This document shows, piece after piece, positions 1-13,448 of a stretch of DNA of 64,000 nucleotides. The position numbers and the translations under genes were made by a program. This DNA comes from Agelas oroides (Eukaryota; Porifera; Demospongiae; Agelasida; Agelasidae): the NCBI GenBank assembly GCA_949130485.1, contig OX422199.1, positions 2,217,902 to 2,281,901 of the forward strand, read 5' to 3'. Positions within the stretch are counted from its first letter, which is position 1. Each line of letters opens with the position of its first letter. The notes under the pieces are model-generated. The model saw nothing but the letters and a program-made list of their open reading frames with translations. It searched no databases and was not told the origin of the DNA.

Positions 1-3000
1 CTTCTTGATAATAAGCACCTTGCATTAGTGCAACCTTTGTACCGAGCTAGGAAGTGTCGCGAATGAACGCGAATTTCGATTGACGGCATTATACTGCGCC
101 GAAGGGGACGGTGATATTGGCTGGCCCGCACAGCGTTGTTCGCCTTTTGTACCGAGAAAGGGTTTACATTTTTAAACTCTTCATGCCCATAGCTTCTTGA
201 TAATATGCACCTTGCATTAGTGAAACCTTTGTACCAAGCTAGGAAGAGTAGCGAATGTTAGCGAATTTCCATTGACGGCACTATACTGCGCATCAGGGGA
301 CGGTGATACTGGCTGGCCCGCACAGCTTTGTATGCCTTTTGCACCAAGAAAGGGTTTACATTTTTAAACTCATCATGCCCATAGATTCTTGATAATATGC
401 ACCTTGCATTAGTGCAACCTTTGTTCCGAGGTGGGAAGAGTCGCGAATGTACGCGAATTTCCATTGACAGCACTGTACTGCGCAGCAGGGGACGGTGATA
501 TTGGCTGGCCCGCACAGCTTTGTGCGCTTTTGCACCTGGAAAGGGTTTACATTTGTAAACTCTTCATGCCCATAGATTCTTGATAATATGCATCTTGCAT
601 TAGTGCAACCTTTGTTCCGAGGTAGGAAGAGTCGCGAATGTACGCGAATTTCCATTGACGGCACTATACTGCGCAGCAGGGGACGGTGATATTGGCTGGC
701 CCGCACAGCTTTGTGCGCCTTTAGCACCGACAAAGGGTTTATATTTTTAAACTCTTCATGCCCATAGCTTCTTGATAATATGCACCTTGCATTAGTGCAA
801 CCTTTGTACCGAGCTTGGAAGAGTCGCGAATCTACGCGAGTTTCCATTGACGGCACTATACTGCGCAGCAGGGGACGGTCATATTGGCTGGCAAGAACAG
901 CTTTGTGCGCCTTTTGCACCGAGAAAGGGTTTACATTTTTAAACTCTTCATGCTCATAGCTTCTTGATAATATGCACCTTGCTTTAGTGCAACCTTTGTA
1001 CCGAGCTAGGAAGGGTAGCGAATGTTCGCGAATTTCCATTGACGGCACTATACTGCGCAGCAGGGGACGGCGATATTGGCTGGCCCGCACAGCTTTGTGT
1101 GCCTTTTGCACCAAGAAAGGGTTTACATTTTTAAACTCTTCATGCCCATAGCTTCTTCATAATATGCACCTTGCATTAGTGCCACCTTTGTTCCGAGGTG
1201 GGAAGAGTCGCGAATCTACGCGAATTTCCATTGATAGCACTATACTGCGCAGCAGGGGACGGTGATATTGGCTGGCCCGCACAGCTTTGTGCGCCTTTTG
1301 CACCGAGAAAGGTTTTACATTTGTAAACTCTTCACGCCCATAGCTTCTTGATAATATGCACCTTGCATTAGTGCAACCTTTGTACCGAGCTAGGAAGAGT
1401 CGCGAATGTACGAGAATTTCCATTGAAGGCACTACACTGAGCAGCAGGAGACGGTATTGGCTGGCCCGCATAGCTTTGTGCGCCTTTTGCACCGAGAAAG
1501 GGTTTACATTTTCTTGCCCACAGTTTCTTGATAATAAGCACCTTGCATTAGTGCAACCTTTGTACCGAGCTAGGAAGAGTCGCGAATGAACGCGAATTTC
1601 GATTGACGGCATTATACTGCGCCGAAAGGGACGGTGATATTGGCTGGCCCGCACAGCGTTGTTCGCCTTTAGTACCGAGAAAGGGTTTACATTTTTAAAC
1701 TCTTCATGCCCATAGGCTTCTTGATAATATGCACCTTTCATTAGTGCAACCTTTGTACCGAGCTAGGAAGAGTCGCGAATGTACGCCAATTTCCATTGAC
1801 GGCACTATACTGCGCAGCAAGGGATGGTGATATTGGCTGGCCCGAACAGTTTTGTGCGCCTTTTGCACCGAGAAAGGGTTTACATTTTTAAACTCTTCAT
1901 GCCCATAGCTTCTTGATAATATGCACCTTGCATTAGTGCAACCTTTGTACCGAGCTAGGAAGAGTCGCGAATGTACGCCAATTTCCATTGACAGCACTGC
2001 TTTGTGCGCCTTTTGCACCGAGAAAGGGTTTACATTTTTAAACTCTTCTTGCCCAAAGCTTCTTGATAATAAGCACCTTGCATTAGTGCAACATTTGTAC
2101 CGAGCTAGGAAGAGTCGCGAATGAACGCGAATTTCGATTGACGGCATTATACTGCGCCGAAGGGGACGGTGATATTTGCTGGACCGCACAGAGTTGTGCG
2201 CATTTTGCACCGAGAAAGGGTTTACATTTTTAAACTCTTCTTGCCCAAAGCTTCTTGATAATAAGCACCTTGCATTAGTGCAACATTTGTACCGAGCTAG
2301 GAAGAGTCGCGAATGTACGCCAATTTCCATTGACGGCATTATACTGCGCAGCAGGGGATTGTGATATTGGCTGGCCAGCACAGCTTTGTGCGCCTTTTGC
2401 ACCGAGAAAGGGTTTACATTTTTAAACTCTTCATGCCCATAGCTTCTTGATAATATGCACCTTGCATTAGTGCAACCTTTGTACCGAGCTAGGAAGAGTC
2501 GCGAATGTACGAGAATTTCCATTGAAGGCACTACACTGCGCAGCAGGAGACGGTGATATTGGCTGGCCCGCACAGCTTTGTGCGCCTTTTGCACCGAGAA
2601 AGTGTTTACATTTTTAAACTCTTCATGCCCAAAGCTTCTTGATAATAAGCACCTTGCATTAGTGCAACCTTTGTACCGAGCTAGGAAGAGTCGCGAATGA
2701 ACGAGAATTTCGATTGACGGCATTATACTGCGCCGAAGGGGACGGTGATATTGGCTGGACCGCACAGCGTTGTGCGCCTTTTGTACCGAGAAAAGGTTTA
2801 CATTTTTGAACTCTTCATGCCGATAGCTTCTTGATAAAGTGCATCTTGTATTAGTGCAACCTTTGTATCGAGCTAGGAAGAGTCGCGAACGTACGCGAAT
2901 ATCCATTGACGGCACTATGCTGCGCAGCAGGGGACGGTGATATTGGCTGGCCCGCACTGCTTTGTGCGGCTTTTGCACCGAGAAAGGGTTCACATTTTTA

Positions 3001-6000
3001 AACTCATCATGCCCAAGGCTTCTTGATAATATGCATTTTGCATTATTGCAACCTTTGTACCGAGCTATGAAGAGTCGCGAATGTACGCCAAGTTTCATTG
3101 ACGGCACTATACTGCGCATCAGGGGACGGTGATATTGGCTGGCCCGCACTGCTTTGTGCGGCTTTTGCACCGAGAAAGGGTTTACATTTTTAAACTCTTC
3201 ATGACCATAGCTTCTTGATAATATGCACCTTGCATTAGTGCAACCTTTGTACCGAGCTAGGAAGAGTCGCGGATGTACGAGAATTTCCATTGAAGGCACT
3301 AAACTGCGTAGCAGGAGACGGTGATATTGGCTGGCCCGCACAGCTTTGTGCGCCTTTTGCACCGACAAAGGGTTTACATTGTTAAACTCTTCTTGCCCAC
3401 AGCTTCTTGATAATAAGCACCTTGCATTAGTGCAACATTTGTACCGAGCTAGGAAGAGCCGCGAATGAACGCGAATTTCGATTGACGGCATTATACTGCG
3501 CCGAAGGGGACGGTGATATTGGCTGGCCCGCACAGCGTTGTGCGCCTTTTGTACCGAGAAAGGGTTTACATTTTTAAACTCTTCATGCCCATAGATTCTT
3601 AATAATATGCATCTTGTATTAGTGCAACCTTTGTACCGAGCTAGGAAGAGTCGCGAATGTACGCCAATTTCCATTGACGGCACTATACTGCGCAGCAGGG
3701 GACGGTGATATTGGCTGGCCCGCACTGCTTTGTGCGGCTTTTGCACCGAGAAAGGGTTTACATTTTTAAACTCTTCATGACCATAGCTTCTTGATAATAT
3801 GCACCTTGCATTAGTGCAACCTTTGTACCGAGCTAGGAAGAGTCGCGGATGTACGAGAATTTCCATTGAAGGCACTAAACTGCGTAGCAGGAGACGGTGA
3901 TATTGGCTGGCCCGCACAGCTTTGTGCGCCTTTTGCACCGACAAAGGGTTTACATTGTTAAACTCTTCTTGCCCACAGCTTCTTGATAATAAGCACCTTG
4001 CATTAGTACAACATTTGTACCGAGCTAGGAAGAGCCGCGAATGAACGCGAATTTCGATTGACGGCATTATACTGCGCCGAAGGGGACGGTGATATTGGCT
4101 GGCCCGCACAGCGTTGTGCGCCTTTTGTACCGAGAAAGGGTTTACATTTTTAAACTCTTCATGCCCATAGATTCTTAATAATATGCATCTTGTATTAGTG
4201 CAACCTTTGTACCGAGCTAGGAAGAGTCGCGAATGTACGCCAATTTCCATTGACGGCACTATACTGCGCAGCAGGGGATGGAGATATTGGCTGGCCCGCA
4301 CAGCTTTGTGCGCCTTTTGCACCGAGAAAGGGTTTATATTTTTAAACTCTTCATGCCCATAGCTTCTTGATAAAATGCACCTTGCATTACTGTAACCTTT
4401 GTACCGAGCTAGGAAGAGTCGCGAATTACGCGATTTTCTATTGACGGCACTATACTGCGCCGCAGGGGACGGTGATATTGGCAGGCCCGTACAGCTTTGT
4501 GCGCCTTTTGCACGGAGAAAGGGTTTACCATTTTAAACTCTTCATGCCCATAGCTTCTTGATAATATGCACCTTGCATTAGTGCAACATTTGTACCGAGC
4601 TAGGAAGAGTCGCGAATGTACGCCAATTTCCATTGACGGCATTATACTGCGCAGCAGGGGATTGTGATATTGGCTGGCCAGCACAGCTTTGTGCGCCTTT
4701 TGCACCGAGAAAGGGTTTACATTTTTAAACTCTTCATGCCCATAGCTTCTTGATAATATGCACCTTGCATTAGTGCAACCTTTGTACCGAGCTAGGAAGA
4801 GTCGCGAATGTACGAGAATTTCCATTGAAGGCACTACACTGCGCAGCAGGAGACGGTGATATTGGCTGGCCCGCACAGCTTTGTGCGCCTTTTGCACCGA
4901 GAAAGTGTTTACATTTTTAAACTCTTCATGCCCAAAGCTTCTTGATAATAAGCACCTTGCATTAGTGCAACCTTTGTACCGAGCTAGGAAGAGTCGCGAA
5001 TGAACGAGAATTTCGATTGACGGCATTATACTGCGCCGAAGGGGACGGTGATATTGGCTGGACCGCACAGCGTTGTGCGCCTTTTGTACCGAGAAAAGGT
5101 TTACATTTTTGAACTCTTCATGCCGATAGCTTCTTGATAAAGTGCATCTTGTATTAGTGCAACCTTTGTATCGAGCTAGGAAGAGTCGCGAACGTACGCG
5201 AATATCCATTGACGGCACTATGCTGCGCAGCAGGGGACGGTGATATTGGCTGGCCCGCACTGCTTTGTGCGGCTTTTGCACCGAGAAAGGGTTCACATTT
5301 TTAAACTCATCATGCCCAAGGCTTCTTGATAATATGCATTTTGCATTATTGCAACCTTTGTACCGAGCTATGAAGAGTCGCGAATGTACGCCAAGTTTCA
5401 TTGACGGCACTATACTGCGCATCAGGGGACGGTGATATTGGCTGGCCCGCACTGCTTTGTGCGGCTTTTGCACCGAGAAAGGGTTTACATTTTTAAACTC
5501 TTCATGACCATAGCTTCTTGATAATATGCACCTTGCATTAGTGCAACCTTTGTACCGAGCTAGGAAGAGTCGCGGATGTACGAGAATTTCCATTGAAGGC
5601 ACTAAACTGCGTAGCAGGAGACGGTGATATTGGCTGGCCCGCACAGCTTTGTGCGCCTTTTGCACCGACAAAGGGTTTACATTGTTAAACTCTTCTTGCC
5701 CACAGCTTCTTGATAATAAGCACCTTGCATTAGTGCAACATTTGTACCGAGCTAGGAAGAGCCGCGAATGAACGCGAATTTCGATTGACGGCATTATACT
5801 GCGCCGAAGGGGACGGTGATATTGGCTGGCCCGCACAGCGTTGTGCGCCTTTTGTACCGAGAAAGGGTTTACATTTTTAAACTCTTCATGCCCATAGATT
5901 CTTAATAATATGCATCTTGTATTAGTGCAACCTTTGTACCGAGCTAGGAAGAGTCGCGAATGTACGCCAATTTCCATTGACGGCACTATACTGCGCAGCA

Positions 6001-7284
6001 GGGGACGGTGATATTGGCTGGCCCGCACTGCTTTGTGCGGCTTTTGCACCGAGAAAGGGTTTACATTTTTAAACTCTTCATGACCATAGCTTCTTGATAA
6101 TATGCACCTTGCATTAGTGCAACCTTTGTACCGAGCTAGGAAGAGTCGCGGATGTACGAGAATTTCCATTGAAGGCACTAAACTGCGTAGCAGGAGACGG
6201 TGATATTGGCTGGCCCGCACAGCTTTGTGCGCCTTTTGCACCGACAAAGGGTTTACATTGTTAAACTCTTCTTGCCCACAGCTTCTTGATAATAAGCACC
6301 TTGCATTAGTACAACATTTGTACCGAGCTAGGAAGAGCCGCGAATGAACGCGAATTTCGATTGACGGCATTATACTGCGCCGAAGGGGACGGTGATATTG
6401 GCTGGCCCGCACAGCGTTGTGCGCCTTTTGTACCGAGAAAGGGTTTACATTTTTAAACTCTTCATGCCCATAGATTCTTAATAATATGCATCTTGTATTA
6501 GTGCAACCTTTGTACCGAGCTAGGAAGAGTCGCGAATGTACGCCAATTTCCATTGACGGCACTATACTGCGCAGCAGGGGATGGAGATATTGGCTGGCCC
6601 GCACAGCTTTGTGCGCCTTTTGCACCGAGAAAGGGTTTATATTTTTAAACTCTTCATGCCCATAGCTTCTTGATAAAATGCACCTTGCATTACTGTAACC
6701 TTTGTACCGAGCTAGGAAGAGTCGCGAATTACGCGATTTTCTATTGACGGCACTATACTGCGCCGCAGGGGACGGTGATATTGGCAGGCCCGTACAGCTT
6801 TGTGCGCCTTTTGCACGGAGAAAGGGTTTACCATTTTAAACTCTTCATGCCCATAGCTTCTTGATAATATGCACCTTGCATTAGTGCAACCTTTGTACCG
6901 AGCTAGGAAGAGTCGCGAATGTACGCGATTTTGCATTAACTGCACTATACTGCGCCGCAGGGGACGGTGATATTTGCTGGCCCGCACAGCTTTGTGCGCC
7001 TTTTGCACCGATAAAGGGTTTACATTTTTAAACTCTTCATGCCCATAGCTTCTTGATAATATGCACCTTGCATTAGTGCAACCTTTGTAGCGAGCTAGGA
7101 AGAGTCGCGAATTACACGATTTTCCATTGACGGCACTATACTGCGCAGCAGGGGACGGTGATATTGGCAGGCCCGTATAGATTTGTGCGCCTTTTGCACC
7201 GAGAAAGGGTTTATATTTTTAAACTCTTCATGCCCATAGCTTCTTGATAATATGCACCTTGCATTAGTGCAACCTTTGTACCGA
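1..7284. repeat. Satellite family A, 192-bp monomer array
   Basis: Head-to-tail monomers start at about 1, 193 and 385 and continue to 7284, about 38 copies. Each carries recognisable blocks: TTGATAATATGCACCTTG, CATTAGTGCAAC, GAATTTCCATTGACGGCA, and a GC-rich palindrome-like CCGCACAGCTTTGTGCG. Because 192 is a multiple of 3, one - strand frame stays open over long stretches (up to 872 codons) as a 64-residue repeat; I regard this as a by-product of period and low stop density, not a gene. The array runs off the left edge. Monomers differ by scattered substitutions, small deletions and local swaps between subtypes. Confidence 0.95.
2285..6890. repeat. Two tandem copies of a 2303-bp higher-order unit (12 monomers)
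   Basis: The 2285-4587 block reappears at 4588-6890 with a constant offset of 2303 bp, including private variants (for example GGGGATTGTGATATTGG at 2355 and again 2303 bp later, and the CACGGAGAAAGGG variant at 4512 and 6815). 2303 is 12 monomers. Inside each copy a 576-bp trimer (about 3105-3680) is itself duplicated. The near identity of the two copies against much more diverged neighbouring monomers indicates a recent unequal exchange. Confidence 0.9.
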
Positions 7285-8389
7285 ACTGCTGTCCTCCCAA
7301 CTAGTCATCTTCTCCCTCGTGTCTCACATCCTTGAACAAAACCAGGAGTATGGATATGACGTCATAGCCGATCAGCTGCAGAGCAAGGCCACCATCAGAA
7401 ACGGAACAAAGAAATGAGCTCCAAAGAGGCAGATGACCTCTACAGGCAACTGCCAGGCCAACTGCAGAAAGCAATGGACCCTGCCAAGGAGAAAGGCGCC
7501 TCCACCTGGCTCACAGCTCTCCCCCTCAAGGAACATGGCTTTTCACTGCATAGGGCTGCTTTCCACGATGCCATGGCCCTGCGTACAGATGGTCTCCCTC
7601 AAATCTCCCGTCCAAGTGCGACTGCGGCAACCATTTCACTGCTGAACATGCACTCTCATGTGCCAAAGGAGGTTTTCCATCCATCAGGCACAACGAAATC
7701 CGTGATCTTACGGCCAATCTCCTCACAGAAGTGTGTAGTGAGGTGTGCATTGAACCCAACCTGCAGCCAACTACGTCAGACCAACTGTCTGGAGCCACTG
7801 CCAATTCACATGATGGGGCGAGGCTTGATGTCTCAGCAAACGGAGTGTGGGGTGGGAGATTTGAAAAGACATTTTTTGTTGTGCGAGTCTTCAACCGCCA
7901 CGCCCCCTCTAACAAGAACCAGACACCTTCCGCCTGCTACAGAAAGCATGAGAAGGAGAAAAAACGAGTTTATGAACAGAGGATACGTGAAGTGGAGCAC
8001 TGGTCTTTTACTCCACTTGTTTTCTCGGCCACAGGAGGAATGGGGAGAGAGGCTACTCGTTTCTATAAACGCCTGGCCTCCATGCTCGTTCAGAAGTGGG
8101 ATCATCCTTACACCACCACACTCTGGTGGCTAAGGTGTCGTCTGACCTTTTCTCTCATCCGTTCAGCCATCCAAGCCCTACGAGGAGCAAGATCATCTCG
8201 AGGCCAAGCCGCCCACCCCCCAGCAGCCATAGACCTTGCCATCACTGAGTCCTATATTACACCAGATTTTTAATCTCTTTGTCTCACCCAAGTTTCCTTT
8301 TTGTTTTGTATATACAATACCACTTACTATACATTTTGTTCCGTTGTATCACGTGCAGTGCATGTGGGTAAATAATAAAAAATAAAAAA
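7285..8389 (+). pseudogene. 5'-truncated, frameshifted non-LTR retroelement fragment
   Basis: A unique 1.1-kb segment interrupts a family A monomer exactly between CCGA (ends 7284) and GCTAG (starts 8390), with no visible target duplication. It encodes the C-terminal part of a retroelement polyprotein of a type common in cnidarian and sponge genomes: a stretch with ALPLKEHGFSL, a CxC...H...C zinc-knuckle-like segment, GGFPSIRHNEIRDL, ARLDV and VFSATGGMGREA, ending in a stop at 8271-8273. The coding signal moves through three frames (starts about 7286, 7414 and 7605), so at least two frameshifts make it non-functional. An A-rich tail (AATAATAAAAAATAAAAAA) precedes the 3' junction, as expected for target-primed insertion. 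The reverse transcriptase domain is absent because of 5' truncation; assignment to a named clade would need a database search. Confidence 0.75.
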
Positions 8390-8907
8390 GCTAGAAAGAG
8401 TCGCAAGTGTACGCGAATTTCCATTGACTGCACTATACTGCGCCGCAAGGGACGGTGATATTGGAAGGCCCGTACAGCATTGTGCGCCTTTAGCATCGAG
8501 AAAGGGTTTCCTTTTTTAAACTCTTCATGCCCATAGCTTCTTGATAATATGCACCTTGCATTAGTGCAACCTTTGTACCGAGCTAGGAAGTGTCGCGAAT
8601 GGACGCGAATTTCCATTGACTGCACTGTACTGCCCAGCAGGGGACGGTGATATTGGCAGGCCCGTACAGCTTTGTGCGCCTTTTGCACCGAGAAAGGGTT
8701 TACATTTTTAAACTCCTCATGCCCATAGCTTCTTGATAATATGCACTTTGCATTAGTGCACCTTTCGTACCGAGCTAGGAAGAGTCGCGAATGTGCGCGA
8801 ATTTCCTTTGACTGCACTATACTGCGCCGCAGGGGACGGTGATATTGGCTGGTCTGCACAGCTTTGTGCGCCTTTTGCACCGAGAAAGGGTTTACATTTT
8901 TAAACTC
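8390..8907. repeat. Satellite family A, continuation after the retroelement
   Basis: Resumes in the monomer phase broken at 7284 and continues for about 2.7 monomers. These copies are more diverged (for example CTAGAAAGAGTCGCAAGTG) than the main array and grade directly into family B. Confidence 0.9.
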
Positions 8908-11900
8908 TTCATGCTATTCTTCCGGTGTAGGTTTTGCCGGGAATTTGCGCGAATTTCCATAGCCTCCATTATACGGCGATGGTGGTGGCGGACCAATTTG
9001 CAAGCTCGTACCGCTTTGTGCGTTGATTGCACAAACGAAGGGTTTGCGTGTTTGGCCTCATCATTCCCTCAGCTTCTTGCTCATATGTAGTTTGCATTAG
9101 TGCAACTATTGTTCCAGTGTAGGTTTGCCGGGAATTTGCGCGAATTTCCATTGGCGGCATTATACGGCGATGGGGCGGCGGACCAATTTGCAAGCTCGTA
9201 CCGCTTTGTGCGTTGATTGCACAAACGGAGGGTCTGCGTTTTTGGCCTCCTCATTCCCTCAGCGTCTTGCTCATATGTAGTTTGCATTAGTGTTCCGGTG
9301 TAGGTTTTGCCGGGAATTTGCGCGAATTTACATTGCCGGATTATACGGCGATGGTGGTGGCGGACCAATTTGCAAGCTCGTACCGCTTTGTGCGTTGATT
9401 GCACAAACGGAGGGTTTGCGTTTTTGACCTCCTCATTCCCTCAGCTTCTTGCTCATATGTAGTTTGCATTAGTGCAACTTTTTTTCCGGTGTAGGTTTTG
9501 CCGGGAATTTGCGCGAATTTACATTGCCGGTATTATACGGAGATGGTGGTGGCGGACCAATTTGCAAGCTCGTACCGCTTTGTGCGTTGATTGCACAAAC
9601 GGAGGGTTTGCGTTTTTGGCCTCCTCATTCTCTCACCTTCTTGCTCATATGTAGTTTGCATAAGTACAACTATTGTTCCGGTGTAGGTTTTGCCGGGAAT
9701 TTGCGCGAATTTCCATTGCCGGGATTACACGGCGATGGTGGTGGCGGACCAATTTGCAAACTCGTACCGCTTTGTGCGTTGATTGCACAAACGGAGGGTT
9801 TGCGTTTTTTGCCTCCTCATTTCCTCAGCTTCATGCTCATATGAGGTTTGCATTAGTGCAACTATTGTTCCGGTGTAGGTTTGCCGGGAATTTGCGCGAA
9901 TTTCCATTGGCGACATTATACGGCGATGGGGCGGCGGACCAATTTGCAAGCTCGTACAGCTTTATGCGTTGATTGCACAAACGGAGGGTTTGCGTTTTTT
10001 GCCTCCTCATTTCCTCAGCTTCATGCTCATATGAGGTTTGCATTAGTGCAACTATTGTTCCTGCGTAGAGTTTTCCGGGAATTTGCGAGAATTTCCATTG
10101 CCGGCATTATACGGCGATGGGGCGGCGGACCAATTTGCAAGCTCGTATCGCTTTGTGCGTTGATTGCACAAACGGAGGGTTTGCATTTTTGGCCTCCTCA
10201 TTCCCTCACCTTCTTGCTGATATGTAGTTTGCATTAGTGCAACTATTGTTCCGGTGTAGGATTTGCCGGGAATTTGCGCGAATTTCCATTGGCAGCATTA
10301 TACGACGATGGGGCGGCGGACCAATTTACAAGCTCATACCGCCTTGTGCGTTGATTGCACAAACGGAGGGTTTGCGATTTTGGCCTCCTCATTCCCTCAG
10401 CTTCTTGCTCATGTGTAGTTTGCATTAGTGCAACTATTGTTCCTGCGTAGGGTTTGCCGGGAATTTGCGCGAATTTCCATTGGCGGCATTATACGGCAAT
10501 GGTGGTGGCGGAACAATTTGCAAGGTCGTACCGCATTGTGCGTTGATTGCACAAACGGAGGGTTTGCGTTTTTTGCCTCCTCATTTCCTCAGCTTCATGC
10601 TCATATGAGGTTTGCATTAGTGCAACTATTGTTCCTGCGTAAAGTTTTCCGGGAATTTGCGAGAATTTCCATTGCCGGCATTATACGGCGATGGGGCGGC
10701 GGACCAATTTGCAAGCTCGTACCGCTTTGTGCGTTGATTGCACAAACGGAGGGTTTGCGATTTTGGCCTCCTCATTCCCTCACCTTCTTGCTGATATGTA
10801 GTTTGCATTAGTGCAACTATTGTTCCGGTGTAGGATTTGCCGGGAATTTGCGCGAATTTCCATTGGCGGCATTATACGGCGATGGGGCGGCGGACCAATT
10901 TGCAAGCTCGTACCGCTTTATGTGTTGATTGCACAAACGGAGGGTTTGCGTTTTTTGCCTCCTCATTTCCTCAGCTTCATGGTCATATGAGGTTTGCATT
11001 AGTGCAACTATTGTTCCTGCGTAGAGTTTTCCGGGAATTTGCGCGAATTTCCATTGGCGGCATTATACGGCGATGGGGCGGCGGACCAATTTGCAAGCTC
11101 GTACCGCTTTATGCGTTGATTGCACAAACGGAGGGTTTGCGTTTTTTGCCTCCTCATTTCCTCAGCTTCATGCTCATATGAGGTTTGCATTAGTGCAACT
11201 ATTGTTCCTGCGTAGAGTTTTCCGGGAATTTGCGAGAATTTCCATTGCCGGCATTATACGGCGATGGGGCGGCGGACCAATTTGCAAGCTCGTACCGCTT
11301 TGTGCGTTGATTGCACAAACGGAGGGTTTGCGTTTTTTGCCTCCTCATTTCCTCAGCTTCATGCTCATATGAGGTTTGCATTAGTGTAACTATTGTTCCT
11401 GCGTAGAGTTTTCCGGGAATTTGCGAGAATTTCCATTGCCAGCATTATACGGCGATGGGGCGGCGGACCAATTTGCAAGCTCGTACCGCTTTGTGCGTTG
11501 ATTGCACAAACGGAGGGTTTGCGTTTTTGGCCTCCTCATTCCCTCACCTTCTTGCTGATATGTAGTTTGCATTAGTGCAACTATTGTTCCGGTGTAGGTT
11601 TTGCCGGGAATTTGCGCGAATTTCCATTGCCGGCATTATACGGCAATGGTGGTGGCGGAAGAATTTGCAAGGTCGTACCGCATTGTGCGTTGATTGCACA
11701 AACGGAGGGTTTGCATTTTTGGACTCCCTATTCCCACAGCTTCTTGCTCATGTGAAGTTTGCATTAGTACAACTATTGTTCCGGGCTAGGGCCTGCCGGG
11801 AATTTGAGTGAATTTCCATTGCCGGCATTATACGGCGATGGTGGAGGCGGAACAATTTGCAAGGTCGTACCGCTTTGTGCGTTGATTGCACAAACTGAGG

Positions 11901-12225
11901 GTTTGCGTTTTTAGCCTTTCCATTCCCACAGCTTCTTGCTCATATGTAGTTTGCATTGGTGCAACTATTGTTCCGGGGTAGGGTTTGCCGGGAATTTGCG
12001 CGAATTTCCATTGCCGGCATTATTCGGCAATGGTGGTGGCGGAACAATTTGCAAGATCGTACCGCTTTGTTCGTTGATTGCACAAACGGAGGGTTTGCGT
12101 TTTTGGCCTCCCAATTTCCACAGCTTCTTGCTCATTTGTAGTTTACATTAATGGAACTATTGTTCAGGGGTAGGGTTTGCCGGGAATTTTCTGAATTTCC
12201 CTTGCCGTCATTATTTGGACAGTTT
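8908..12225. repeat. Satellite family B, about 191-bp monomer array
   Basis: About 17 head-to-tail copies marked by TTCCGGTGTAGG, TTTGCCGGGAATTTGCGCG, ATTATACGGCGATGG and GCGTTGATTGCACAAACGG. It shares CATTAGTGCAAC, GAATTTCCATTG and the GCTTTGTGCG core with family A, so the two are diverged members of one superfamily. A GTTCCTGCGTAGAGTTTTCC subtype alternates with the GGTGTAGG subtype between about 10050 and 11580. Short open frames on both strands repeat with the monomer and are not genes. Confidence 0.93.
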
Positions 12226-12889
12226 CAACATGTAAACTCTGAGTCGGTACAGGTAGCGCACACACCTGGACGAACCTGCTAACAAACCCGTCTCCTGCAA
12301 CGCCGTATTATGCCGTCAATGGAAATTCACGCAAATTCGCGGCTAAACCGATCCGGAACAAAAGTTGCACTAATGCAAATTGCATATCAACAAGAACCTT
12401 AGGGTATTGGCAGTTTAAAAATAAAAACCCTCAGTCGGTACAAAAAGCGCACAAACCTGGACGAACCTGCTAACAAATCCGTCTCCTCCAACGCCGTATA
12501 ATGCTGTAAATGGAAATTCACGCAAATTCGCGGCTAAGCCTAGCCCTGAACTAAAAAGTTGCACTAATGCAAATAGCATATCAACAAGAACCTTAGTGTA
12601 TGGACACCCTAACCGTAACCCTAACCCTAAACCCTTAGTCGGTACAAAAAGCGCACAAACCTTGACGAGCCTGCTATATAACAAATCCGTCTCCTGCAAC
12701 GCCGTATAATGCCGTCAATGGAAATTCACGCACCAACCTCCACTGCACTAATGCACTAATGCAAGCAGCATATCAGCGTGAAGCACAGGGAATAGAGAGT
12801 TCAAAAAGGTAAGCCGTTAGTTGTGTAATGAATGCACCAACCTCCACAAGCCTGCAAGGAAATCCATTTCACCCGAGGTGGTGCAATAC

Positions 12890-13448
12890 TAGCCTCGTTC
12901 ACAGGCCCTGCGCGTTCGTCGCTTGCAGTACGAAATTCGCGCAGAGGGCCTGGGCTCGTTCATCACGTGATGTGTGCCGCAGGCGTCATTTTACGTCACA
13001 CCAGATATAGCAAAATCGCTGCGTTGCAGAGATAACCACAAATGGAGTTGGAAGAACCTGGAACTAGTCACGCGCGTACGGTAGACTACAATAGTCAACT
13101 CGAGCTGAAGAAGACGAAGAGCCGAAATCCAGGTTCGACCTAGTAACACGATGTGGCCAAGTCTCGATCTGAATATATACATCTACTATCCAGCTAAGCA
13201 TGGCAGCTTGTGCTCTTGGGCTGCCGAGACTTTTAACACTTAGGTAAGTTCGCACGCGAACCATTACTGTGATCTCGGGGGCCTCTTTCAACGGTAAACA
13301 AGGCGCTAGCTCATCTATGACATCATTGATTCTAGTAGAAGGCTCGTGACGTAAGCTGCGGCACGCATCACGTGATGAACGAGCCCAGGCCCTCTGCGCG
13401 AATTTCGTACTGCAAGCGACGAACGCGCAGGACCTGGGAACGAGGCTA
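12890..13448. mobile_element. TAGCCTCG-type miniature element, 559 bp, exact 9-bp TSD
   Basis: Begins TAGCCTCGTTCACAGG and ends in the reverse complement, with arms of about 110 bp that include ATCACGTGAT. The flanks GTGCAATAC (12881-12889 and 13449-13457) are an exact 9-bp target duplication of satellite sequence. There is no transposase-like open frame, so it is non-autonomous. Confidence 0.9.

Noticed and set aside
356-7008. Long - strand open frames of 194-872 codons across the satellite
   Set aside because: They repeat every 64 codons with the 192-bp monomer, lack any recognised domain and break at monomer indels. The period being a multiple of 3 explains their length.
8839-12151. Dozens of 60-130 codon frames on both strands in the second satellite
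   Set aside because: They recur once per 191-bp monomer on both strands with no conserved protein motif.
12603-12637. True telomere end
   Set aside because: Only a few imperfect CCCTAA units, embedded in satellite that continues on both sides.
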